A stretch of DNA of 64,000 nucleotides from Marisediminitalea alba (GTDB taxonomy: Bacteria > Pseudomonadota > Gammaproteobacteria > Enterobacterales > Alteromonadaceae), in NCBI RefSeq assembly GCF_002993365.1, contig NZ_PVNP01000203.1:26226-90225 (forward strand), written 5' to 3'. Made by a program: the position numbers and the translations under genes. Below the pieces are notes generated by a model. It made no database searches. It was not told the DNA's origin and worked only from the letters and a program-made list of their open reading frames with translations. Shown here piece after piece: positions 53,297 through 62,270 of the stretch (the first letter of the stretch is position 1; each line of letters starts with the position of its first letter).

Positions 53297-55365
53297 TAAA
53301 CTTCCTCGGGCAAATGAATAATAACATTGCCATATTCATCAAGTTCAGCACATTGCTGGGGGTGAATAACGATTGTTGTGCCAGATTGCTCAATGACAGC
53401 GGGGCCGGTCAGTTGCATACCTGGAGCCATTAAATCACCGTCGTAGAGGGGTGTTTTATGGCGGCCGTCATCATCAAAATCGACCCAACGCTCACCTTTA
53501 ATGGTTTGCGTAATGTCCAGGCCGGTTTTGTTCAACGGCATCATCATAATTTTGCCGACATCGACAGAGGCACAAACATGCAGACCAATTATTTCTATAG
53601 GGACGTCCAAACGATAGGAGTATTCCTGTTCATAGGCCTGGTGGAAATTGTTGGCTACCTGTTGTAATTGATCAGACGAAAGAGTTCGCGCCATCTCAAC
53701 TTCTATGGCGTGTTCCTGGTTTTGATATCGCAGACGCGCATAAACCTTAAACTCAACCTGATCTTCGCGGATATTCTCGGCGTTGAAGGCGTGTAATAAT
53801 TCACGGCATAGCTGCTCTACCTGTTCAGATATTTGCGGCAGTGTTTGTGCTTGCCAGGGGGTTATGTAAGTTAAATATTTATCGCGGCGTAAATCTGATA
53901 CCAACATTCCCCATGCCGAGAGCACTGCTGCGTTAGCCGGGATAATAACTTTTTTCATGCCTAATTCTTTCGCTAGCGCCGCTGCATGCATGGCACCGCC
54001 CCCACCAAAGGCAACCAACGCAAAATCCCGCGGATCGTGGCCACGGTTTACCGAGACCAGTTTCAACGCATTAACCATATTATTATTGGCAATACGAACG
54101 ACCCCCCGGGCAAGTTCATCTGCAGATAAGTCAAGCTGTTGCGCGAGTTGGTCAAGGTGCTTATCGACTTGCGACATATCGGCCGTCACACTACCACCGC
54201 AGAAAAAGTCCGGGTTAATGCGACCTAAGGCCAGATTAGCGTCTGTAGTGGTTATGCCGGTACCGCCTCGCCCATAAGCAACGGGACCAGGGCTGGCTCC
54301 AGCGCTCTGAGGTCCCACATGTAAACGGTTAAATTCATCACACCAGGCGATGGAACCGCCGCCATTACCAATTTCAATCAGGTCAACCACTGGTACCATA
54401 ATGGGATAGCCTGCGCTTTTATGGTTACGTTCGATGTAGTAATTCGACGTAATGGGCAGGGCACTCTCACTAATTAAGCTGCACTTTGCCGTAGTACCGC
54501 CAATATCCAGGGCGATAATATTGGTTTCACCAATCAAACGGCCAATGTATGCAGCTGCTGCTACACCGCTCGCAGGGCCCGACTCAACCATGGTAATAGG
54601 CACTTGTTTAGCCGCTGCCAGTGTGTCTACGCCACAGTTCGACTGCATGACGTAAAGCTTGCCGTTAAATCCATCGGCATGCAGGCCATCCTGAAGGTGC
54701 TGTAAATATCGCTCGGCAGTGGGTTTAACATAAGCGGCAAGGGCTGTACTACTGGTTCTTTCATACTCTCGCCATTGCCGACATATCTCACTGGACGTAA
54801 TCACAGACAAGTCCGGTTTGGCCTTTTTTAGTATATCGGCGAGCTGTTGCTCATGCACCGGATTACAATAAGCATTCAGCAAACAAATGGCGACTGATTT
54901 CACTTGTTGTTCACTGAGTTGAACGATTAGCGCGTCAAGCTCATACGCTGCTAATGGTGTTTCAATATGGCCGTGATGGTTGATTCGCTCGGTGATTTCA
55001 AAGCGCAAACTGCGCGGAATGAAGGGTTCTGGTTTACTGTAGTTAAGATTAAAAAAGTCGGGGCGGTTACCGCGCCCAATCTCTAACACATCCCTAAAAC
55101 CACGAGTAGTAATTAATGCAGTGGCTTCGCCTTTGCGCTCAGTGAGAGCATTAATGACGACCGTTGTACCATGAGTCATCATAGTGACATCTGATAGTGT
55201 TATTCCGGCTTTGTGTATAACATTGAGCACGCCTTGCTCAAAATTTGGCGGTGTTGTGTCTGATTTGGACGTTTTTATTATCTGGTGTCCCTGTTCATCC
55301 TGAACAAACTGTACCAAATCTGTAAACGTTCCCCCCACATCGGTGGAGACATAATTTTTCATCAT
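53296..55365 (-). CDS. hyuA: Hydantoinase A/oxoprolinase family protein
   Basis: The 689-residue ATP-binding alpha subunit. Its N-terminus carries the ASKHA phosphate loop VSTDVGGTFTDLVQF, and the central segment ALDIGGTTAKCSLI is the second ATP-binding part. Other marks are MTHGTTVVINALTERKG, RDVLEIGRGNRPDFFNL and VVESGPASG-like MVESGPASGVAAAAYIG. It starts directly after the GAF gene and is coupled to hyuB. The subunits together are expected to hydrolyse a cyclic amide with ATP; related carboxylases exist, so the reaction is open. Confidence 0.9.
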   Translation of the reverse strand: MMKNYVSTDVGGTFTDLVQFVQDEQGHQIIKTSKSDTTPPNFEQGVLNVIHKAGITLSDVTMMTHGTTVVINALTERKGEATALITTRGFRDVLEIGRGNRPDFFNLNYSKPEPFIPRSLRFEITERINHHGHIETPLAAYELDALIVQLSEQQVKSVAICLLNAYCNPVHEQQLADILKKAKPDLSVITSSEICRQWREYERTSSTALAAYVKPTAERYLQHLQDGLHADGFNGKLYVMQSNCGVDTLAAAKQVPITMVESGPASGVAAAAYIGRLIGETNIIALDIGGTTAKCSLISESALPITSNYYIERNHKSAGYPIMVPVVDLIEIGNGGGSIAWCDEFNRLHVGPQSAGASPGPVAYGRGGTGITTTDANLALGRINPDFFCGGSVTADMSQVDKHLDQLAQQLDLSADELARGVVRIANNNMVNALKLVSVNRGHDPRDFALVAFGGGGAMHAAALAKELGMKKVIIPANAAVLSAWGMLVSDLRRDKYLTYITPWQAQTLPQISEQVEQLCRELLHAFNAENIREDQVEFKVYARLRYQNQEHAIEVEMARTLSSDQLQQVANNFHQAYEQEYSYRLDVPIEIIGLHVCASVDVGKIMMMPLNKTGLDITQTIKGERWVDFDDDGRHKTPLYDGDLMAPGMQLTGPAVIEQSGTTIVIHPQQCAELDEYGNVIIHLPEEV

Positions 55366-55848
55366 TCAGATACCTTTATCTAACGAATACTGTAACAGGG
55401 CTGAAGTAAACCACGGGTAAAATTGTTGCAGGGTATTGATTTGAGCAGGGCCATACTGTCCTTCGGCGGCGAGAATATTCGCTGAACCTATTAGCTGCTT
55501 ATTGATTATTACCGGCAGATTAATTACCGCACCAAGCCCCAACGCAGCAATGGTTTCGTAATCGAAGAAAACGTCCTTAATCGCCGCCAGTGAATTCGCC
55601 ACAAAGATTTGTTTGTCTCTGATGACTTTATCAGTCCAGGCGTTTTGCGGATATGACTTGGTACCGGATAGCGGATAAACGATTTCATTGGATGAGTAAA
55701 CCCGGGTCGCCAATTGCCGCTCATCGTCTACTTCACTGAGGGTAAACAACCCTACTGGGCAGGCCCTTGCGAGGTGTTGATACAACACTTCGCAAGCCTG
55801 GGCTAAGGGGCGAGTTTCAAAGGCGCTATTCAAACTGATAGATTGCAT
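55366..55848 (-). CDS. GAF-domain protein in the hydantoinase operon
   Basis: A 160-residue single GAF domain (ACEVLYQHLARACPVGLFTL through GAVINLPVIINKQLIGSAN). Small GAF proteins of this kind, with conserved SGTKSYPQNAW and IFVANSLAAIKDVFFDYE, occur beside hydantoinase or amidohydrolase genes in other bacteria. The Met at 55848 is 4 bases after the TonB receptor stop, and the stop is adjacent to the hyuA start, so it is in the operon. It probably senses or binds a small molecule linked to the pathway; the ligand is unknown. An extended start at 55917 is unlikely because it overlaps the receptor gene. Confidence 0.8.
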   Translation of the reverse strand: MQSISLNSAFETRPLAQACEVLYQHLARACPVGLFTLSEVDDERQLATRVYSSNEIVYPLSGTKSYPQNAWTDKVIRDKQIFVANSLAAIKDVFFDYETIAALGLGAVINLPVIINKQLIGSANILAAEGQYGPAQINTLQQFYPWFTSALLQYSLDKGI

Positions 55849-55852
55849 CGTG

Positions 55853-58057
55853 TTACTCAAAATCCCAACGAACTTCAACACCATACGATCGTGGTATGCC
55901 AGGTTGAACAAAACCACCTAAAACGTACTCAGCGTTGTATTCTTCATCAAGCAGGTTTTTGGCCCACAGAAAAACACTCCACTTGCCATCGTCACTTAAC
56001 AACCCAACACGGCTACTGACCAGGTTTAATGCGCTGCGCTGAGTCGTGTTATTGGGTTCCCAGTACTGTGCCCCCCGACGTTCCCAGTCCACTCTGAAAG
56101 AGCCGCTCCAACCATCGAAAACAGGCTTTAAATAGCTGACCCCGGTATTAAAGGTGTAGTCGGCTACATAAGGCGCTTTATTACCGATGGCTGCCGGCTC
56201 AAGTGAATAGGCCTTGATGTCGCTATCGGTGATTCCGGCATTGACATAAAATGACAACGCATTGGTTATTTGCTGTTTATATTCAATTTCACCACCTGAC
56301 AATTCAACTTCATCAATATTCGTCAGTACCTGGGCGCCAACATCGCCAACAAACAAGTAATAGTGTTGATTGTCGATGGTATTGTGGAAAACAGAGGCGT
56401 TAAACTGGGCGTTTAATGCTGGCAGTTTCCCTTTCAGGCCAATCTCAACGTTTTCAGTTTCTTCGGCTTTGTATAAATCATTGACGCCTACCAGGCCAAC
56501 ACTCTCAGCTGCTTCACCAACGCCACTTTGATTGAAGCCACCACTGCGAAAGCCCTGAGCATAGGAACCATAAAGACTGATATCCTCAATACCTTTATAA
56601 ACGATTGAAACTTTGGGCTGGAATTTTGAAAACTCAGCCTTGCGTACTTCACCACTGCTAGTATCAAAACTCAGCGGCGCTTTATTGATTTGCTCACGTT
56701 CGTCTTTGTCGTACCGGCCGGAGACAGTCACTTCAGTAGTAGAGGTCAGATCATAGTTAATCTGGGCGAATACAGCTTGTGCAGTATTGTCGTTATCATC
56801 GGCTAAAAAGCTTGTCAGCGGATTAGATGCTGTGGCCAAGCCGGGATCCCGTTGTATGCGATTGATACCTAATCCCAGATCATAGCCGGTAGACGACGAG
56901 ATAAATCGATCAGTTTGCAGGTAATACACACCCGCAATCCAGCGTAGCCGACTATCACTATCTGAGGTAAACCTGAGTTCATAGCTATCGGCGTTGGTAT
57001 CCAGATACTGAGTCTGAGTGCCGTCCAGCACATATTCGCCAAATAGCGAAGTGAGTGAGTTGTAGCGAGAGTAGGGAAGTTGATCGCCGGCAATATATTC
57101 TTCGATGGAGTCCTGTGCTGCGGTAAAAGTAGCGGTACCTGTCGCTACCTGCCAGTCAAGCTTTAAGGCAATTGAAGAAATCGTCCTTTCGTTCTGGCCC
57201 AGGTTATTCGCCTCGATATCCACAGTAGTATCATTGGCGTCATCTATACCGAACAAGGGCTGATACACATAGTTAAGTGCACCACCATCCGTATCAATAT
57301 AGTTTAGTCTTAGATCCGCGCTAAAGGTTTCGTTAATCTCCCACACAAAACGCCCTCTGGCACTACTCTCATCCTGAAAATCAACGGGGGTATTAAGATA
57401 TACGTTGTCGATTAACCCATCGAACGTCTTAACCGCGCCGGAAACACGGTACCTGAAATTCTCGGTTACCGGGCCAGAGATACCAGCCGTTAACATTTGT
57501 AGTCCACCGTTACCTAAATCGAGTTCGGCAAAACCGGTTGTAAAGTCATCCGGCATTTTGGTGGTAATATTAATTGCCCCACCGATAGCATTACGGCCAT
57601 ACAAGGCACCTTGTGGACCTTTAAGGACTTCAATCTGGGCAATATCAACCAATTCGGCATTAAACTGATTCGGACTCACCTGTAAAACACCATCAACCGA
57701 AATGGCAACAGGCGATTCGCCGTTCCTTACCTGAGAGAGACCCCGAATGGTGATGAAACTACTCCCTGCGTTTTGCGCTTCGGTTAATGTCACATTGGGC
57801 GTTAAACCAATAAAGTCCGCCGGCCGCTCGATGCCCATTTCCTGAATTTCCAGCGCACCAAAAGCAGTGATAGCAATCGGCACATTTTGAATGCTTTCTA
57901 CCCGTTGACGTGAAGTAACTTCAATAACCTCAAGCATTTTTTTATCCTGCGGCGCTTCTTGCGCTGAAGCAATGCCTGAAGCTGCGCTTGCGCCGAATAA
58001 CGCACTGAGTATCGCGATGCGCAGCTTTGTGGGTTTAGGATGGGGCGATGTGTGCAT
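55853..58057 (-). CDS. TonB-dependent outer-membrane receptor
   Basis: A 734-residue receptor. The signal peptide starts MHTSPHPKPTKLRIA (cleavage after SAQ); GAGGA lies upstream of this ATG, and a longer start at 58126 is less likely. The plug domain follows (NVPIAITAFGALEIQEMGIE, RNAIGGAINITTKMP), then the barrel. The C-terminus ends VRWDFE, with Phe next to last rather than last. It heads the operon with the GAF and hydantoinase genes, suggesting uptake of the substrate they process. A cofactor such as iron or vitamin cannot be excluded. Confidence 0.9.
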   Translation of the reverse strand: MHTSPHPKPTKLRIAILSALFGASAASGIASAQEAPQDKKMLEVIEVTSRQRVESIQNVPIAITAFGALEIQEMGIERPADFIGLTPNVTLTEAQNAGSSFITIRGLSQVRNGESPVAISVDGVLQVSPNQFNAELVDIAQIEVLKGPQGALYGRNAIGGAINITTKMPDDFTTGFAELDLGNGGLQMLTAGISGPVTENFRYRVSGAVKTFDGLIDNVYLNTPVDFQDESSARGRFVWEINETFSADLRLNYIDTDGGALNYVYQPLFGIDDANDTTVDIEANNLGQNERTISSIALKLDWQVATGTATFTAAQDSIEEYIAGDQLPYSRYNSLTSLFGEYVLDGTQTQYLDTNADSYELRFTSDSDSRLRWIAGVYYLQTDRFISSSTGYDLGLGINRIQRDPGLATASNPLTSFLADDNDNTAQAVFAQINYDLTSTTEVTVSGRYDKDEREQINKAPLSFDTSSGEVRKAEFSKFQPKVSIVYKGIEDISLYGSYAQGFRSGGFNQSGVGEAAESVGLVGVNDLYKAEETENVEIGLKGKLPALNAQFNASVFHNTIDNQHYYLFVGDVGAQVLTNIDEVELSGGEIEYKQQITNALSFYVNAGITDSDIKAYSLEPAAIGNKAPYVADYTFNTGVSYLKPVFDGWSGSFRVDWERRGAQYWEPNNTTQRSALNLVSSRVGLLSDDGKWSVFLWAKNLLDEEYNAEYVLGGFVQPGIPRSYGVEVRWDFE

Positions 58058-58164
58058 TGGTCTATCCTCAAATATTATTTTTCGCAGGCTGGGGCGATCA
58101 TTTAGGCCACAACCGGTTGAAAACAAGCGTATGAAAATAAGAGGTTGATGACTACAAGCCGAAG

Positions 58165-58200
58165 GGGTAGGATAAAAACATCACTACCCGTTTGGGTAGT
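58165..58200. promoter_or_regulatory. Triple GGGTAG repeat between the TonB operon and the MalT-like regulator
   Basis: Three copies of GGGTAG occur in 36 bases: direct at 58165-58170, inverted at 58184-58189 (as CTACCC) and direct at 58194-58199. The last two form ACTACCC-GTTT-GGGTAGT. The group lies between the two divergent starts, where a regulator of both units would bind. MalT-type ATPase regulators bind several asymmetric short repeats, so this is a good candidate operator for the 893-residue regulator. Confidence 0.6.
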
Positions 58201-58254
58201 TATATAAAATGGGCTGAACCCAGCCGTCATACAGGTAGATAAGCTCCCATCGCT

Positions 58255-60936
58255 ATGCAGGACTCGTCACTGATTCAGCAAAAATTCACACCTCCCATAC
58301 AGCACTTAAAGGTATGTCAGCGTAGTGATCTAATGGCTAAAATTGATACCGCCGGACCGCTGTTGCTAACCCAGGTAGTAAGTCCCGCAGGGTATGGTAA
58401 GACAACATTTTTATCGCAATATGCGGCACATGTAGCAGCGCAGGACAGTAATGTTACGGTAGCCTGGTTTTCTTTGGAAAGCTCAGATAACGAGGAAAAT
58501 CAGTTTTTCCGATTGATCAGTGCTGCAATGGCCCATCTGAATATTGTTAGCTGGACATCACTTCAATCGAGCAACAATGCAAACAGTCAGATGCTCGATA
58601 ACTTTAGTCAGGATATTCTGGATGCCCTGATCAAGTATTCCAGGCCTGTGGTCTTTATTTTTGATGACTTTCATCATATTCGTTCGCGGCGGATACTTCA
58701 GTTTGTCGAGGAATTACTGAGCATCAAGGCAACCGGTCTCCACTTACTACTGGGCTCAAGAGTCACCCCGAACATGAATATCGGCCATTTAATAGTGTCA
58801 GGAACGGCCTTGCAGCTTGAAACCAGTGACTTACGTTTCTCCCGGACCCAGGTACAGGAATTACTGGGTGAAATTATGAATGAAGAGGATCTGAATGCCT
58901 TTTATGAGCGTTCGGAAGGATGGCCTGTTGCAGCCCAGCTTGCCAGCATATGGTATCGTCAGCGCCCGCAAAGCAATTACCGTGATATCGTTGCTGGCAG
59001 TAGTGAAATGCTCAATCGCTATTTAGAAGAACAAGTGTTTAGCTCACTTGCTGATGAAACGCAGGAGATCATTCTGGGGATTTGCTTTCTGGAAAGATTT
59101 AGTGCACAGCAGGTAGATTACATGCTGCAACGTGACAACAGCCTGGAAATTCTGCAACCACTGTTTACGGATTACGCTCTGTTATTGCCGATCAACGAAG
59201 CCCAGTTTTCTTTTCGTTTTCACCACTTATTTGCGTCATTTTTACAAAAAAAGGCACTGCAGACATACGGCAGTCACTTTATCAGGGACATGCGCTTAAG
59301 AGCATCCTCCTGGTATGTGATACAAGATGAAGTATTAGAGGCCGTTAACCAGGCTATTAAAGCGGATAGACCCGAGCATGCCATAGAATTGATAAAGCAA
59401 GGGGGAGGGTGGCAAATTGTTATGACAAAAGGAATTGGGATTGCAGAGTCTCTGGTCAATCAATTTTCTACCGATATTATTTCGTCTTCGGTGACTTTAA
59501 GTTTATTAAAAAGCTACCTGGCCATTAAATTTGGTCAGTTGTATGCCTCACTGGAGTATTTTGAACTCGCCAGGCAATTGGTCGAAGGCATTGAACCCGG
59601 CAATGATTTGCATAAAGATGTCCATACTATTGATGTGTTGCTATCGACTTACCGTAGTGAAGAAATGTCATTGGCAAGGATCAAAGAGTGTCAGGCGCTG
59701 ATCGGTACTCTGCAAGAGGACGACTACGTCAGGCATGCAACTCTCCTGGCGTTTGTAGTGATTAGTTTCAACCATATTGGTGAGTTTAAAAAAGCCGAAC
59801 ACTACGCTCGCCAGGCCATTACGCAGATGCAACTCGGGCAGTGTCAGGTGGGGGTGAACTATCTGTTAATTCATTGTGGTCTGAGTCTGTTATACCGCGG
59901 TTTTTTAGACGAAGCGAAAGATATTTTTACACGTTCAGAAGACATGTCTAAACAGCTGTTTGGACTTGATACCGGACTTAAATATATGTCGCAGGCTGGT
60001 ATGGCGTTGGTTTTTTACCAGCAAAACCAGCAGGAGGAGGCGAGCAGGGCGCTTGGCTCATGCTTGCCAGTACTGGAATCAATGGATTGTTGGGTGGAGT
60101 TATATATTGTTTGTTATCAGGCTGCGATAGATATTGCTCTGTTGAATAATAACGTCACACAGGCCCGCGAGCATATTGAAAGAGGGTTGATTGTTGCGCG
60201 TAAAAGACGGTTTACCGTATTGCGTCAATACCTCAATATATCAGCATTAAAAGTGGCGGTGTTAACCAATGAACTGCCAGATTCAGTGTTGCCCTGGGAA
60301 GGATTGTTAAAGCAGGAAGATGCCATTGTACATTGGTCAATCAGACTCACATTGGCTAATGCACTGTGTTTGTATTTCTATAAAAAGCATTTTTTAAGCA
60401 AAGCCTGCGAATACGCAGAATACAGCTGTCAGGAGTCACACAACATTCATGCGCCATTTGAGTTTGCTTATTCGCAAGGGCTGAAATGTGTTTGCTTACA
60501 CGGCCAAGGTCATTCTGAACAAGCTTGTAGCACAGCAATTACTCTGCTCGAACAGGTGCATACACATAATCTGGTGCAAGTGTTAATGTTATTACCCGAC
60601 GCATTTGAAGGGATTATCGGACAGATACGCAATCATTACTGGCACGAGTGCAGCCCAATGGTTCGTCAGTTAATTGAAATTTACAGAGCTCAAAAATCTG
60701 AACGAAGCGCTGTTCGACATCAAAACGCATTAGTGTTATCACATCGAGAATTTCAGCTTGCAGAATTGTTATGTGAGGGGCTTTCAAATAAGGCAATTGC
60801 CAATCAGCTTGGTATTTCAGAAAACACAGTGAAATTTCATCTCAAGAAACTCTTTAAGAAACTCTGTGTGAATAAACGAGCGCAGGCAATAACGCTTCTG
60901 CTTAATACCGGGCTCGTCACACAACGTTTACAATAA
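58255..60936 (+). CDS. Large ATP-dependent LuxR-family regulator (MalT-like)
   Basis: An 893-residue regulator. The Walker A motif SPAGYGKTT is at residues 43-51, and VVFIFDDFHHI near residue 140 is the Walker B region, then a long helical repeat region (TPR-like, about residues 350-800), and a C-terminal LuxR helix-turn-helix LSHREFQLAELLCEGLSNKA, IANQLGISENTVKFHLKKLF. This is the MalT/AcoK-type architecture (STAND family), normally activated by a small molecule. It is divergent from the TonB-GAF-hyu operon and probably activates it. Start ATG at 58255; its ribosome site is weak. Confidence 0.9.
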   Translation: MQDSSLIQQKFTPPIQHLKVCQRSDLMAKIDTAGPLLLTQVVSPAGYGKTTFLSQYAAHVAAQDSNVTVAWFSLESSDNEENQFFRLISAAMAHLNIVSWTSLQSSNNANSQMLDNFSQDILDALIKYSRPVVFIFDDFHHIRSRRILQFVEELLSIKATGLHLLLGSRVTPNMNIGHLIVSGTALQLETSDLRFSRTQVQELLGEIMNEEDLNAFYERSEGWPVAAQLASIWYRQRPQSNYRDIVAGSSEMLNRYLEEQVFSSLADETQEIILGICFLERFSAQQVDYMLQRDNSLEILQPLFTDYALLLPINEAQFSFRFHHLFASFLQKKALQTYGSHFIRDMRLRASSWYVIQDEVLEAVNQAIKADRPEHAIELIKQGGGWQIVMTKGIGIAESLVNQFSTDIISSSVTLSLLKSYLAIKFGQLYASLEYFELARQLVEGIEPGNDLHKDVHTIDVLLSTYRSEEMSLARIKECQALIGTLQEDDYVRHATLLAFVVISFNHIGEFKKAEHYARQAITQMQLGQCQVGVNYLLIHCGLSLLYRGFLDEAKDIFTRSEDMSKQLFGLDTGLKYMSQAGMALVFYQQNQQEEASRALGSCLPVLESMDCWVELYIVCYQAAIDIALLNNNVTQAREHIERGLIVARKRRFTVLRQYLNISALKVAVLTNELPDSVLPWEGLLKQEDAIVHWSIRLTLANALCLYFYKKHFLSKACEYAEYSCQESHNIHAPFEFAYSQGLKCVCLHGQGHSEQACSTAITLLEQVHTHNLVQVLMLLPDAFEGIIGQIRNHYWHECSPMVRQLIEIYRAQKSERSAVRHQNALVLSHREFQLAELLCEGLSNKAIANQLGISENTVKFHLKKLFKKLCVNKRAQAITLLLNTGLVTQRLQ

Positions 60937-61021
60937 CTATCCCATCGGCAATACCACGGGCTGTATGCACTCAGGGCCTGATTAACGTAATAATATAACT
61001 AGCCGTTAAAGAGAGAGCATT

Positions 61022-61405
61022 ATGAATGTAGCGGAATTTTCTAAGCGACTGAATATTAGTCCTCATACCATTCGCTATTATGACAAGGTGGGGTTATTGG
61101 ATGATATTCACCGATTATCGAGTGGACACCGGTATTTCCAGGAAAAAGATATAGTTTGGTTTGAATTTATCCAACGCCTGAAAGACACAGGGATGCCGAT
61201 TAAACAAATACGCGAATATGCGGAGTTGCGCAAACAGGGGAAAGCCACACTAGCTTCACGACATGCCATGCTTAAGGCCCATTCATCAAAGCTCAGTGAG
61301 CAGATTCAAACACAGCAACTACATCTCGAAAAACTTAAAGATAAGATTAATTTTTATCAATCCGAGCTGGAGAAAAAAGAATGCTTGACTGAGAGTAAAC
61401 TCTAA
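61022..61405 (+). CDS. MerR-family transcriptional regulator
   Basis: A 127-residue MerR regulator. The N-terminal winged helix-turn-helix (MNVAEFSKRLNISPHTIRYY, DKVGLLDDIHRLSSGHRYFQ) is followed by a dimer helix rich in Leu and Lys. There is no conserved Cys for metals; a single Cys (KECLTES) lies at the end. It sits 28 bases before the carboxymuconolactone decarboxylase-like gene, a common pair in which the regulator responds to an organic or stress signal. GAGAG precedes the ATG. Confidence 0.88.
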   Translation: MNVAEFSKRLNISPHTIRYYDKVGLLDDIHRLSSGHRYFQEKDIVWFEFIQRLKDTGMPIKQIREYAELRKQGKATLASRHAMLKAHSSKLSEQIQTQQLHLEKLKDKINFYQSELEKKECLTESKL

Positions 61406-61433
61406 GCTGTAGCCTAAGAGTCACGGTAGAGCA

Positions 61434-61982
61434 ATGAATGGTGTTACGGTGCTGACAAACAAAGAAATGCCAAACAAATCAAGGCGTAGTTTTCTAAAAA
61501 CGTCGACAATCCTAATTGCTGTTTGTTATGGCCATCTCGCTTTAGGTGGCTGCTCAATCCTGCCAAAACCAACTTTTAGGGAGAACCAGGAAATGAATAA
61601 CGATGTGAATGACCGATATGCTCGAGGCTGGCAAAAACTTAAAGAAATAGATGGGGAGGCTGGCGAGAACGTTATTGACGCTTTGAGGGATATTGCGCCA
61701 GATTTAGGACGTTACATAATAGAGTTCCCTTTTGGGGATGTTTATAGCCGGGATGGCTTAGACTTAAAATCACGCGAAATCGCCACCGTCGCAGCACTCT
61801 CTGCGATGGGTAATGCAGCTCCTCAGCTAAAAGTACATATAAATGCAGCACTTAATGTCGGGTGCCTGCCGCATGAAATTGTTGAGGTGATCATACAAAT
61901 ATCCGTATATGCAGGGTTTCCAGCCGCATTGAACGCCGCTTCAGTAGCTAAATCTGTGTTTGCAGAACGAGGCGTTATCTAG
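61434..61982 (+). CDS. Tat-exported carboxymuconolactone decarboxylase (CMD) family protein
   Basis: A 182-residue CMD-domain protein with an unusual export signal: the twin-arginine motif SRRSFLKTS near residue 17, a hydrophobic helix (TILIAVCYGHLAL) and GGC, a possible lipobox. CMD/AhpD-like proteins are usually cytosolic, so export is noteworthy. The CMD core reads REIATVAALSAMGNAAPQL and HINAALNVGCLPHEIVEVII, with a single Cys instead of the CxxC seen in AhpD peroxidases. Cotranscribed with the MerR gene. Function is probably decarboxylation or a related small-molecule reaction; unproven. Confidence 0.82.
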   Translation: MNGVTVLTNKEMPNKSRRSFLKTSTILIAVCYGHLALGGCSILPKPTFRENQEMNNDVNDRYARGWQKLKEIDGEAGENVIDALRDIAPDLGRYIIEFPFGDVYSRDGLDLKSREIATVAALSAMGNAAPQLKVHINAALNVGCLPHEIVEVIIQISVYAGFPAALNAASVAKSVFAERGVI

Positions 61983-62013
61983 CACAAAAAACAGGTAAAT
62001 AAATTGGAGCCTC

Positions 62014-62055
62014 TCTTACTGGTGATTACGAAAGAAATTCGAACCACCAGTAAGA
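62014..62055. other. 11-bp inverted repeat in the gap before the AraC gene
   Basis: TCTTACTGGTG (62014-62024) and CACCAGTAAGA (62045-62055) are perfect arms separated by 20 bases. It lies between the 3' ends of the CMD gene and the AraC gene. ACTCTTTT follows, so a weak terminator is possible. The remainder of 61983-62270 shows no gene. Confidence 0.45.
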
Positions 62056-62270
62056 ACTCTTTTCAAACGCTGCAACTGAGTAAAGCAATGCTGACGGTAT
62101 AAATACCAAGGGATTTTCACCTAATCACACTATGTTGTTACTCTCCGCCATGCTTTGCCAGGTACACAGTGGAATAATGTACCCAAACAACGTTTTAGAT
62201 CGCGTACTGCACTCTCTGAATAGTCATACTACATGTTTTCACTCTGAAAGGAGCAGGGATGTTTGCTGAG

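Noticed and set aside
58058..58126. Longer start at 58126 for the TonB receptor
   Set aside because: It gives a non-signal N-terminus; the ATG at 58057 follows GAGGA and begins a proper signal peptide.
62014..62055. CMD-AraC repeat as a tRNA-like arm
   Set aside because: Contains GATTACG and TTCGAAC-like strings but no cloverleaf with acceptor and anticodon arms.
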